This document shows positions 7,820 to 16,509 of a DNA stretch of 64,000 bases, one piece after another. Each line of letters starts with the position of its first letter. Within the stretch, counting starts at the first letter, position 1. The stretch is from Mastigocoleus testarum BC008 (lineage in GTDB: Bacteria; Cyanobacteriota; Cyanobacteriia; Cyanobacteriales; Nostocaceae), in assembly GCF_001456025.1 (NCBI RefSeq), contig NZ_LMTZ01000045.1:33528-97527 (forward strand), written 5' to 3'. Below the pieces are notes generated by a model. The model worked only from the letters and a program-made list of their open reading frames with translations, ran no database searches and had not been told where the DNA came from. Made by a program: the position numbers and the translations under genes.

Positions 7820-9384
7820 ATTTTAACCTGCTAATATCAGCATAGATTCTCCAAAATAGATTTTCTTGCATGTATTTTCCGACTAAATCCTGAAGTGAAT
7901 TGTTACTAGTCGAACTCACCAAATAATTTTGTCGATTTGTTTAAGCTGTAAAATATAAGCTGTAGATTTGAGATTATAGAATTTAGCTATAGCCCTTTAA
8001 TTACAGAATACAAGCTTCGTAATCCTACGCGTGAAATTTTAAGTCAGCTAGTAACAATTCACTTAAAGTAATTAGCAAAATATATGACAGAAACCATAAA
8101 TATATATTTGCTTAAATAAAACCATAGCTGAAGGAAGTATCAGGAAATTACTTACGTAACCTTGTCGTCATATTATGTGTGCTTTCTAGGTGGTGTGAGT
8201 GCAAACTAATTAATATCCACGAGGAGAGCATATAGTTAATGGTAAACCGTTTGGAAAAACAGTTCCCATTATTTCATGATTACTATCAGCTATCAAAAAT
8301 AATCAGTTATACAGCCACCAATTAGCCTTATCTAACCAAGCCAAAATTTCCATGCAGCGAAAAACGCTTCATAGTAACAAATAATGCACAGTTAACAATA
8401 CTGTGCTTTTTACTTATTGCTTTTATTAAAGTATGTTGAACTTTATTCAATTCGATAAGGTTAAGCAAAGATAAACTTTTAACTATGATACCGAATACAA
8501 ATACTTTAAATTTCTATGAAAGATGTAATTAATTTACACTTATCTTAACCCATAATTATATATTTATCGCTTCTTTGTATTTGAAATAAAATCACAATAC
8601 TCAATAAAATTTAATATCAATTAATTAGCAAAAAAATAAGTTAGTCTTTATATCTCTAGTATATGAGTAAAACAAATTACTTTATGCCATACGTTATATT
8701 ACTTGTACATTTGCACCTATTTTTCACTCCTACGCTTGTTTGTAGGGTTAGAGCAAATAACAGACAAGGATTGACCTGTATAAGGTTGCTACACTTGCTA
8801 CTTCAGGGTAATATCTTGCGTAATAGCGCCAGACTTATGCAAAATTTCGTTTATTTAGTTAAGAATTTATTAATAATAAGTAATCTTAAAGCCTTATTAG
8901 TGTACGGTAGCCCTTATATCAAGAAATTATCTACATCTCTGCCAGGAATTCATATACTTACTGTATTCCTTCATAAATTAATGAATGCTATCAACCACAG
9001 TTTTAGGTACTTTTCTTACCATAGTCAGTTATTTTTTGTGAGTCACTAAAGCAACTTCCTATTATAGGCAATTCCTATCTCAAACATCAAAGAGTAACAT
9101 GGCGACTTTTCAATAAATCCACAGCTATCAAAAAACTGCGTTGAGCATTCACTAAGTGCTAATTAATACTTGTTATCCAGTTACGAAACACATTCAAACA
9201 AAATGTTATGCTTTGCTGATAAAATTAACATAACTTTACATATTTTCAGGATGTATAGCGTCAAAATGAAAATAGTTCCGTATAGTAAACTACAAAAAAT
9301 TAGCGGGTAGTTTATTGCGATGTCGTGATTTGTTCCTAATTATTTTGGGAACACTAAATAGGTGTTACTTTGTGAGTCAAAACA
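7820..9384. other. 1.56-kb gap without a convincing gene
   Basis: The region is very AT-rich. A 128-codon frame at 8663-9049 has no recognisable domain and looks incidental. A 28-codon ORF at 8239-8325 has a good ribosome-binding site (GAGGAG) and is discussed as a finding. I found no tRNA, no insertion-sequence ends and no clear structured RNA. Confidence 0.4.
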
Positions 9385-9627
9385 ATGAGTGTAAATACGG
9401 TGCCTTCTATTTCTACTAGCTACTATTCTCTGGGGGTAATTCAAGACGAAGCACGTCGATTAGTGCAGAAGGGAGTAGTTAGTCGTCAACAGCCAATCTA
9501 TACCCTGTGTCAGTACATACCTGCGAGGGAATGGGTTTGTATTGAGTGTGAATTAGAAAAGTGTGAATTTTTATTGCGCGATCGCATTGCAGACCTGATT
9601 GGTCGGGAAGTTTGGGAAAATGATTAA
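9385..9627 (+). CDS. DUF4327-family protein
   Basis: This 80-residue soluble protein carries the cyanobacterial DUF4327 pattern: YSLGVIQDEARRLVQKGVVS, then RQQPIYTLCQYIPAREWVC and ECELEKCEFLLRDRIADLIG. Function is unknown for the family. The two Cys residues in CIECELEKC could bind metal or form a redox pair, which is only a guess. It stands alone between long gaps. Confidence 0.85.
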   Translation: MSVNTVPSISTSYYSLGVIQDEARRLVQKGVVSRQQPIYTLCQYIPAREWVCIECELEKCEFLLRDRIADLIGREVWEND

Positions 9628-10109
9628 TTGATGTGGCATCGAGCTTTGCTGTTTTGGATTGGAAGTAGACTAATTGGAGACGTAGGTTTGCAGTTATGGA
9701 TTTGGAAGCAAAACGTAAATCTTGAGACTACACTGTCAAGTCCAAACCGTTCATGTTAATCTTTGATTTTAATATCCATTTTGTCGATCCAAATTTTTAA
9801 CTTTCCCAGCCGTTCGGCACGATCTGAATAAAGTTTTTATCGAAAAAATTTCAATGAAATGCGATAATGCAACCTTTTGACAGTCGCTCGCGCGCTGTTT
9901 TTTCAGTTATTTGGTTGTAGTCAGTTGAATAATAACTATCTAGATCCGGAGCAATTTACGATTTCCAATTGCTCCGGTAATTTTTCTGTGGGTGAAGGGA
10001 TTGGCGACTGGGGACTGGCGATTGGGTACGGTAAAGATTGATTTAGAATACAGTCTTTTTTATTATCTTCCGAGTCGCCATACAGCTAACGCCATGCTAA
10101 CGCTAGTCC
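9628..10109. other. Gap with heptamer repeats
   Basis: A 42-codon ORF from 9631 (starting MWHRALLF) directly follows the DUF4327 gene but has no recognisable features. Four 7-bp units (GATTGGC, GACTGGG, GACTGGC, GATTGGG) lie in perfect register at 9999-10026, an STRR-type repeat. Nothing else is recognised. Confidence 0.5.
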
Positions 10110-10469
10110 CTAATCCCCAACTTGTTCCAAATACTGATTTAAATCTTCAATAACCCGGGTCAATTCGGCTTCTGTAGACAGACGAAGGTTAGAGTCACGG
10201 ATAGTTAGCAGAACTTTGGCTGCAAAAGGACTAGCCCAAATATTAGGGTTACAAAAAACTTCTAAAAATACTTCTTCTCCTTTATGGCGGTATTCCATAG
10301 GTTTTTGAGGGTTGGGTTTACCACTGCTGGGAGTTGTTTTACTTGCGACAGCCTTAAGACGATTCATCAACTCATCGATTGATGCTTTCAATTCTCGTGC
10401 TGCGGTTGGTGAGAAGCTGAAGGAAACAGAACCTTCAGTTAGATTTAATGTCAAATTAGCTGAGGACAT
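10110..10469 (-). CDS. Conserved cyanobacterial hypothetical protein
   Basis: I do not recognise a named family for this 119-residue protein. The N-terminal part (residues 1-40) alternates polar and hydrophobic residues as in beta strands (LTLNLTEGSVSFSFS) and leads into a helix (AARELKASIDELMNRLKAV). A low-complexity Ser/Pro/Lys linker follows, then a C-terminal domain (EEVFLEVFCNPNIW and AKVLLTIRDSNLRLSTEAEL) ending in a helix. No signal peptide or membrane segment is present. Clean start and codon use indicate a real gene. Transcription is divergent from the NACHT/WD40 gene. Confidence 0.65.
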   Translation of the reverse strand: MSSANLTLNLTEGSVSFSFSPTAARELKASIDELMNRLKAVASKTTPSSGKPNPQKPMEYRHKGEEVFLEVFCNPNIWASPFAAKVLLTIRDSNLRLSTEAELTRVIEDLNQYLEQVGD

Positions 10470-10823
10470 AGGAGCTATAACTAATAGTTCTAAATGGAAA
10501 GTTTGACAATGTCCTCAAGCTTTTATTTAGGGTGACCTTGAGGAACTTGGTTTTGCTCTTATCTGTGAAAGACAAGTGGTTAAAGCTGTTCGGAAACGCC
10601 TAAGTCTATTACTTGAGAACTCATCATATTACTGGAATATTGTACGGGAATATTTCCTTAGCGCTTGTAATCAAAAATTAAGTATATAAATTGCAAAATT
10701 AAGAAGTTAGGATTCTAAATCCAATGAGCACAAAATCTACTCTGCAAACAAAGTCTATTATCTGTTATCTGTAATAGTAGTAACTACGTAGCAGTTGAAA
10801 CGCTTCCTATTTTCTGGAGTCTC
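10470..10823. other. Divergent promoter region before the NACHT/WD40 gene
   Basis: This is a 354-bp AT-rich spacer between divergent genes. It contains only very short ORFs, and I could not identify promoter boxes or a ribosome-binding site that stands out. Confidence 0.35.
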
Positions 10824-13800
10824 ATGAGCCCAATTGACCTGGATTTACTTTTTAATGCAATTAGTATTGTCAATCCTTTGATTAAAGATAAATTTCAGCG
10901 TAATGAGACTGTAATTAAATTACTTCAACAATTTAATCTCGATTCAGAACATCCACCTGCTGATTTTAGTGGGGTTTATACCTATACCCTTGTAGAGTAT
11001 GGTGTTGGGAAGCCTAAACCTGTTTTAGAACTGTTCCGTAAAGAAGAAATTAAAAAAGCCTTTCGCCAAGCATTCGATCGCAATAACGCTTCAATATTGC
11101 TCTTGGAAGTCGATCATTTTATTGATAGTTATGCTTTAGGTGATGAAATTAAAGATTTAAGAATTGATCTTAGGCGGGAAATTGCAGCGTTTTACATTAT
11201 CTTTTCCGAAGTTGTTAAACGTACTCGCAACCCAGCAGATACAATGATGAGTCAGCAAATTGGCTCTTTGCACAGAAGTATCACCGACATCCAAGAACAA
11301 CTTAAGCAAATACCAACTCTCGAAGGTATTCGTACAGAAATCGCACGTTTAGCATTACCCGAAAATGTAGAGACGTTACATGTAACGTCTCTACAAGACG
11401 AAAATAAATGTCGTGCTGTAGCGTTAGCACAAAAAATGCGCGGTTGGTTTGAAACTTTGGGTTATGACTTTGAAAAATATGAGGTTCGGGCGGAAGAATA
11501 TTTCGAGTTGATTATCGACATTCCGGTGAGACGTAGCTTTGACCGGATCCTAGTGCGTGGGATCGCAGGTGAGGTAGGGTTAAGTGATGTAATTGCGTTG
11601 CGTCAGTCAGTACAGGAGCAAAAAACTGATGAAGGTTGGTTGGTTACCACCCGGCGAATTTCCCGAGCAGCACGGGATGAAATTAAAAAGAATGAAAATC
11701 GCGATCTGGATTGTTATACCTTTGACGAACTGATCGACCTTGATGCTGATTTTAGCGGTTATCTAAAGTGGTTGGAAGCAGAAATTAAACGCCGGGAAAT
11801 TGATACTAAATATGTACCACTAGCCTGCACTAAAGAAGAAATCGATCCACTTACCAAACAACGAATAGGGGTAAGCCATTACGAGGAAGAAGACGGCTGG
11901 ATTGATGGGTATATTGACCTTTGGCTAGACGATCCTGCAAAAGAACATATTTCTATTTTGGGGGAATTCGGTACTGGTAAAACTTGGTTTGCTTTCCACT
12001 ATGCTTGGATCGCATTACAAAGTTACAAGAAGGCTAAAGATCGTGGTTTGGAACGCCCCCGCTTACCCGTCGTAATTACCCTGCGGGATTTTGCTAAAGC
12101 TTTAGATGTGGAAAATGTTTTAGCAGGGTTCTTTTTTACTCAGCATAATATCCGCATAAATAGCGATGTGTTTGACCAACTCAACCGCATGGGTAAGTTG
12201 CTACTGATTTTTGATGGTTTCGATGAAATGGCGGCTAAAGTCAATCGCCAGCAGATGATAAATAACTTTTGGGAACTAGCGAAAGTTGTGGTTCCCGGTG
12301 CAAAAGTGATTCTTACTTGTCGTACAGAACACTTTCCTGAAGCTCAAGAAGGAAGGGCTTTATTAAATGCTGAATTACAAGCCTCAACTGCTAATTTAAC
12401 TGGCGAAACACCCCAATTTGAAGTTTTAGAACTGGAGAAGTTCAATGAAGAACAAATTAAACAGGTTTTATCTTTCCAGGTTGAGAGTTCAATAGTTGAG
12501 CAAGTGATGGGTAGTTCTCAACTATTAGATTTGGCTCGTCGTCCTGTGATGACTGATTTAATTTTGGAAGCTTTACCAGATATTGAAGCGGGTAAAAAAT
12601 TAGATATATCCCGTGTTTATTTGTATGCAGTCCGGCGAAAGATGGAACGGGATATTAAAGCAGAACGGACTTTTACTTCCTTAGCAGAGAAACTATATTT
12701 TTTGTGCGAACTGTCTTGGGAAATGCTTTCCACCGATCAAATGAGCTTGAATTATAAATTATTTCCCGATCGCATTCGCCGCTTATTTGGTTCCATAGTC
12801 CAAGAACAAACCGATTTAGACCATTGGCATTATGACATGATGGGGCAAACAATGCTGATTCGTAATGCTAATGGGGATTATACTCCCGCTCATCGTTCGT
12901 TATTAGAGTTTTTTGTCGCGTATAAGTTTGCGGCTGAGTTGGGTGCTTTAGCTGATGATTTTACTGAATTAGCCCGAGCACAGTCTTGTTTAGATGGGAG
13001 CGCAGAAGGTATTGAGTATAGTTGGTCTAGTTATTTCTCGCGTCAGTTAGATGAAACAGGACGAAGTATTGCAATCCCGGCGCTAAAGGGATTTACTAGC
13101 GAACCTTTAGAGAAGTTAAAAGAAACTTTTGGGCGATCGCCACTCACCAAAGCGGTGATAGATTTGATGTTGGGGATAGTCGATGATAATGACGCACTAA
13201 TTAAAGTTATTGAAACAACGCGGGGGAGAAGTGAAGATGAGGTTGGTTATGTTGGTGGGAATGCGGCGACTTTGGTGGTAAAGCTGGATAAAACAGCTTT
13301 GGAAGGAAAAGATTTTTCCGGTGGGGTAATTAAACATGCGGATTTTTCTAATTCCAGCTTAAGACGCGTTAATTTTTCAAAAGCAAATTTAACTGACTCG
13401 ATTTTTGCAAAATTTTTAGGACGTGTTTGGTCAATTGAATTTAGTCCTGCTAGCGCAGTTTCTCCTGATGGGACTGGTGAAATTTTAGCAACTAGCGATA
13501 ATAACGGTGTCATCAACTTGTGGGAAACTTCAAGTGGTAAAGAAGTTTTGAGTTTAAAAGGACACAGTCGCGGTGTAGACTGCGTTGTTTTTAGCCCAGA
13601 CGGTCAAATACTGGCTAGTGGAAGTCGCGACAATACAATGAGATTATGGAACGTCAAAACAGGTGAGTGCTTCAAGGTTTTTGAACACGGACATAAAGAA
13701 TGGGTTAAATCACTTGTTTTTAGTCCAGATGGTAGATTCTTTGCTAGTGGGAGTCACGACTACACTGTAAAACTATGGGATACTCGCACATATGAATGCT

Positions 13801-15353
13801 TACAAGTTTTCCAAGGTCATACTGATCGGGTACGTTCCATTGCTTTTAGTGCAGACGGTGAAATTTTAATTAGTGGTAGTTACGATGGAACAATTCGCCA
13901 ATGGGATCCCCACACTGGTGAATGTGTGAGAATCTTCGACGGACATAGTGGTAAAGTAACCTCAGTTGCCTTTCATCCCCAAGCTTCAATTTTTGTTAGT
14001 GGTAGTCACGACCGCACTATAAAGATATGGGATGCTCTTTGCGGTCAATGCTTGAGAACTTTGCGAGGACATACTCATATCGTTAGTATGATCGCACTGA
14101 GTCCTGTTAGTGCAGCGTTCCCACAGGGGATTGGTAAGACTATTATCAGTGGTAGTCACGATAAGACTGCTAAATTGTGGGATATAAACACAGGGAAATG
14201 CTTAAAAACCTTTGAGGGTGATGGTAGCAGAGTTGTTTCCGTCAAATTTAATCCTGATGGTAAAACTATTGCTACTGGGAGTGCAAAGCAAGCAGTAAGA
14301 ATACTGGATGTAGTAACAGGTGAATGTATAAGAACTTTACAGGGACAAAGTTATTGGATCCGTTCAATTACCTTTAGCCATGACGGTAAAACAATCTTTA
14401 GTGGTAGCAACTACGAAGTTATACGCCAGTGGGATATTAATACAGGTAAATGTATCAAAACTTTAGAAGGACATACAGGTTCTGTCAGTTCAATTGTGCT
14501 TAGTCCAGATGGTATGTTGCTTGCTAGCTGTAGCGATGACGAAACAATTAAAATTTGGCATCTAGATCGCGACAAATGCATTAAAACATTACGAGGACAT
14601 CAAAATTGGGTAAATTCAGTTGCATTTAGTCCTAATGGTCAAATTATTGCAAGTGGAAGTAACGACAAAACTATTAGACTATGGGATGTAGCGACAGGTG
14701 AATGTCTCCAAGTTTTACAGGGTCACCTCAGCAGTATCAGGTCAGTCATTTTTAGTTACGATGCTCAGATACTGGTAAGTGCAAGTGATGACAAAACTAT
14801 CAGACTGTGGAATACATCTACAGGAAAATGCTTCAAAATTCTTCAAGGACATACTGATTGGGTGCAGTCAGTAGCTTTTAGTTCCATTAGTACTAAAGGT
14901 CTTGGGGAAAATAAGACAAAACTTGTTAGTTGCAGTAGCGATCGCACAATTAGAATTTGGGATATTTCCAGTGGTGAGTGTCTTAAAATTCTGCAAGGAC
15001 ATGACTATGCAGTTTTTGCAGTTGCGTTTAGCCCAGACGGTCGAACCGTTGTCAGTGCTAGTCGGGATCAAACACTTAGAGTATGGGATATTAACAGTGG
15101 CAGATGTTTGCAAGTCCTGCGGGGACATACCAACTCAGTAATTTCTGTTGCATTTAACCATGATGGTAGTCTTATAGCCTCATCGAGTGGAGATGACAGC
15201 ATAAAAATTTGGGATTTTAAAACAGGTAATTGCATCAAAACATTGAAAAGTGAAAAAACCTGCTTTGAAATGAATATCACTGGCGTCAAAGGTTTAAGCG
15301 AAGCCGAAAAATCTACCCTCAAAGCTTTAGGTGCGGTGGAAGAAGTTGAGTAA
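10824..15353 (+). CDS. NACHT NTPase with Mrr-like domain and 14 WD40 repeats
   Basis: This 1509-residue STAND-type protein is probably an intracellular sensor/effector. Residues 1-150 are helical and unrecognised. Residues about 200-315 read like a PD-(D/E)XK Mrr-type domain (GEVGLSDVIALRQS, then WLVTTRRISRAARDEI and YTFDELID), but the expected E/Q-x-K strand reads ILVRGI, so it is probably inactive. The NACHT NTPase has Walker A GEFGTGKT at 380-387 and Walker B LLIFDGFDEMA at 461-470. A helical region and a short pentapeptide-like stretch (835-860) follow, then 14 WD40 repeats (about 870-1478), enough for two seven-bladed propellers. The C-terminal tail (ITGVKGLSEAEKSTLKALGA) is typical of cyanobacterial NACHT proteins. 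Such proteins are linked to defence or cell-fate signalling; the ligand is unknown. Confidence 0.88.
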   Translation: MSPIDLDLLFNAISIVNPLIKDKFQRNETVIKLLQQFNLDSEHPPADFSGVYTYTLVEYGVGKPKPVLELFRKEEIKKAFRQAFDRNNASILLLEVDHFIDSYALGDEIKDLRIDLRREIAAFYIIFSEVVKRTRNPADTMMSQQIGSLHRSITDIQEQLKQIPTLEGIRTEIARLALPENVETLHVTSLQDENKCRAVALAQKMRGWFETLGYDFEKYEVRAEEYFELIIDIPVRRSFDRILVRGIAGEVGLSDVIALRQSVQEQKTDEGWLVTTRRISRAARDEIKKNENRDLDCYTFDELIDLDADFSGYLKWLEAEIKRREIDTKYVPLACTKEEIDPLTKQRIGVSHYEEEDGWIDGYIDLWLDDPAKEHISILGEFGTGKTWFAFHYAWIALQSYKKAKDRGLERPRLPVVITLRDFAKALDVENVLAGFFFTQHNIRINSDVFDQLNRMGKLLLIFDGFDEMAAKVNRQQMINNFWELAKVVVPGAKVILTCRTEHFPEAQEGRALLNAELQASTANLTGETPQFEVLELEKFNEEQIKQVLSFQVESSIVEQVMGSSQLLDLARRPVMTDLILEALPDIEAGKKLDISRVYLYAVRRKMERDIKAERTFTSLAEKLYFLCELSWEMLSTDQMSLNYKLFPDRIRRLFGSIVQEQTDLDHWHYDMMGQTMLIRNANGDYTPAHRSLLEFFVAYKFAAELGALADDFTELARAQSCLDGSAEGIEYSWSSYFSRQLDETGRSIAIPALKGFTSEPLEKLKETFGRSPLTKAVIDLMLGIVDDNDALIKVIETTRGRSEDEVGYVGGNAATLVVKLDKTALEGKDFSGGVIKHADFSNSSLRRVNFSKANLTDSIFAKFLGRVWSIEFSPASAVSPDGTGEILATSDNNGVINLWETSSGKEVLSLKGHSRGVDCVVFSPDGQILASGSRDNTMRLWNVKTGECFKVFEHGHKEWVKSLVFSPDGRFFASGSHDYTVKLWDTRTYECLQVFQGHTDRVRSIAFSADGEILISGSYDGTIRQWDPHTGECVRIFDGHSGKVTSVAFHPQASIFVSGSHDRTIKIWDALCGQCLRTLRGHTHIVSMIALSPVSAAFPQGIGKTIISGSHDKTAKLWDINTGKCLKTFEGDGSRVVSVKFNPDGKTIATGSAKQAVRILDVVTGECIRTLQGQSYWIRSITFSHDGKTIFSGSNYEVIRQWDINTGKCIKTLEGHTGSVSSIVLSPDGMLLASCSDDETIKIWHLDRDKCIKTLRGHQNWVNSVAFSPNGQIIASGSNDKTIRLWDVATGECLQVLQGHLSSIRSVIFSYDAQILVSASDDKTIRLWNTSTGKCFKILQGHTDWVQSVAFSSISTKGLGENKTKLVSCSSDRTIRIWDISSGECLKILQGHDYAVFAVAFSPDGRTVVSASRDQTLRVWDINSGRCLQVLRGHTNSVISVAFNHDGSLIASSSGDDSIKIWDFKTGNCIKTLKSEKTCFEMNITGVKGLSEAEKSTLKALGAVEEVE
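11366..11395. repeat. 30-bp perfect palindrome inside the NACHT/WD40 gene
   Basis: TGTAGAGACGTTACA is followed directly by its exact reverse complement. It is read in frame as part of the linker peptide NVETLHVTSLQD before the Mrr-like domain. The sequence resembles a short dispersed palindromic repeat of Nostocales that normally sits between genes. Confidence 0.85.
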
Positions 15354-15441
15354 ATTGTTTGATATTTCCCCTACTCTGTCCATTTCCTCTACTCCCTAAC
15401 TAGCAAATAAATTTATTCTCATGACAAACAATTAACAATTT

Positions 15442-15651
15442 TCAGTGAGAATCTTGATGTATTTTGATCTGTTCGTAAAGACTAGCAACGGTTTCTTTGT
15501 CAAAAACCTTATCTTTCAATTGGAGATAATCTCCCTTACCTAGTTTACAAGCTGACCAAAATTTTAATACTTTTGATGGTTCCAAATGTGTTATCAAAAC
15601 TTCCATTGCTTCTTGTAAAACCTGCTGTTCGTTCATTACTTTAATTGTCAT
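15442..15651 (-). CDS. Small partner protein of a PIN-domain gene
   Basis: This 69-residue protein (core QEAMEVLITHLEPSKVLKF, then ACKLGKGDYLQLKDKVF) is not a family I can name. Its ATG lies within the last codons of the PIN gene (11-nt overlap), so the two are translationally coupled. Position and size suggest an antitoxin or regulator, but the order toxin-then-partner is the reverse of most type II modules and there is no obvious DNA-binding motif. A second in-frame Met at residue 6 is an alternative start. Confidence 0.6.
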   Translation of the reverse strand: MTIKVMNEQQVLQEAMEVLITHLEPSKVLKFWSACKLGKGDYLQLKDKVFDKETVASLYEQIKIHQDSH

Positions 15652-16084
15652 CTTCTATCTCCAAAATAAAATCTGTTGGATTGATAACCTGAAGTGTCAA
15701 TCCTCTACAACGGTTAATTAGTCTTTTGTCGCAAGTGATGAAATAATCACTCTTAGATGCTTCAGCACAGGCTACGTGAAGTGCGTCAATTGCTTTAACT
15801 CCTTGTTTTTCTAGTTCCTGTGCTCTTTCCCTGGTAGTTTCGTTCACTTCTTGTTTGATTGTTGCTATTTGTAAATAGCGCTTCATCGTTTGTTGATTAA
15901 CTAAAACAGAGTTACGGCTATTTTCGTATTCTAAAACTGATGAATTGACTAGTTCTATTAATTTAGCTTCGACCATTTGCAAAATTAAAATTACTGCTTG
16001 GGTTTCCAAAAATATTTTTGGCTGTGTTTGATCATCAAAAGGACGATTATAAATACTAGTATCTAGATAAACTTTGGTCATCAT
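15641..16084 (-). CDS. PIN-domain ribonuclease (VapC-like)
   Basis: This 147-residue protein has the PIN active-site layout. Asp8 lies in VYLDTSIYNRPFDD, an acidic position around Glu52 in SSVLEYEN, Asp100 in KAIDALHVACAEA, and Asp119 in FITCDKRLI. PIN domains are Mg-dependent RNases, and free-standing ones of this length usually act as VapC toxins. It is followed by an overlapping small gene on the same strand, making a two-gene unit. The start is MM; either Met would serve. Confidence 0.85.
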   Translation of the reverse strand: MMTKVYLDTSIYNRPFDDQTQPKIFLETQAVILILQMVEAKLIELVNSSVLEYENSRNSVLVNQQTMKRYLQIATIKQEVNETTRERAQELEKQGVKAIDALHVACAEASKSDYFITCDKRLINRCRGLTLQVINPTDFILEIEDDN

Positions 16085-16509
16085 ATAGTACCTATCATTT
16101 TATCCACTTCCTTCACCCTGCTCCTTCTTGATAGGAGTTTAAGTCATAAAGTGTCATAAATTGAGGTACAGATGAGAGATTGTCCGCAGTCAGCACTTAT
16201 TTCTTTCGTTCAAGAAAACAAGAATTTATGCGATAAACGCCGTACAGAGCTTTTGCGTTCGCATCGCTTGTTACTTTGAAAGAACAAGAAGAATTTACAA
16301 AAGCTTTCAAATCTTGCTTAAGTTCAAAACATTACAGAAAAATGTGTGTATAAATATAACCTAAGATACAAAAAATAAGCTCCAGAGTGTAAAAATCAAG
16401 AAACACTACTGGCAGTCAATGCGATAACAATATAAATTAAGATATTAATCTGCTGCTACAATCCAGATAATTTTAGTGACAATTTAGTAACAAAATCTAC
16501 CCGACTGGT
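16085..16509. other. Intergenic region before the oligopeptide ABC gene
   Basis: This 425-bp divergent spacer between the PIN unit and the ABC gene is AT-rich, with no gene and no strong hairpin. Confidence 0.35.

Noticed and set aside
8663..9049. 128-codon frame in the long gap after rbfA
   Set aside because: The start lacks a good ribosome-binding site, composition is that of translated AT-rich non-coding DNA (many Leu, Ile, His, Tyr), and no domain or neighbour supports it.
9631..9759. 42-codon ORF directly after the DUF4327 gene
   Set aside because: It is close to an accepted gene, but no ribosome-binding site or recognisable feature supports it; kept only as a note in the gap entry.
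13247..15322. Several antisense and out-of-frame ORFs within the WD40 region
   Set aside because: They are shadows of a repetitive coding sequence with consistent WD40 translation in the main frame.
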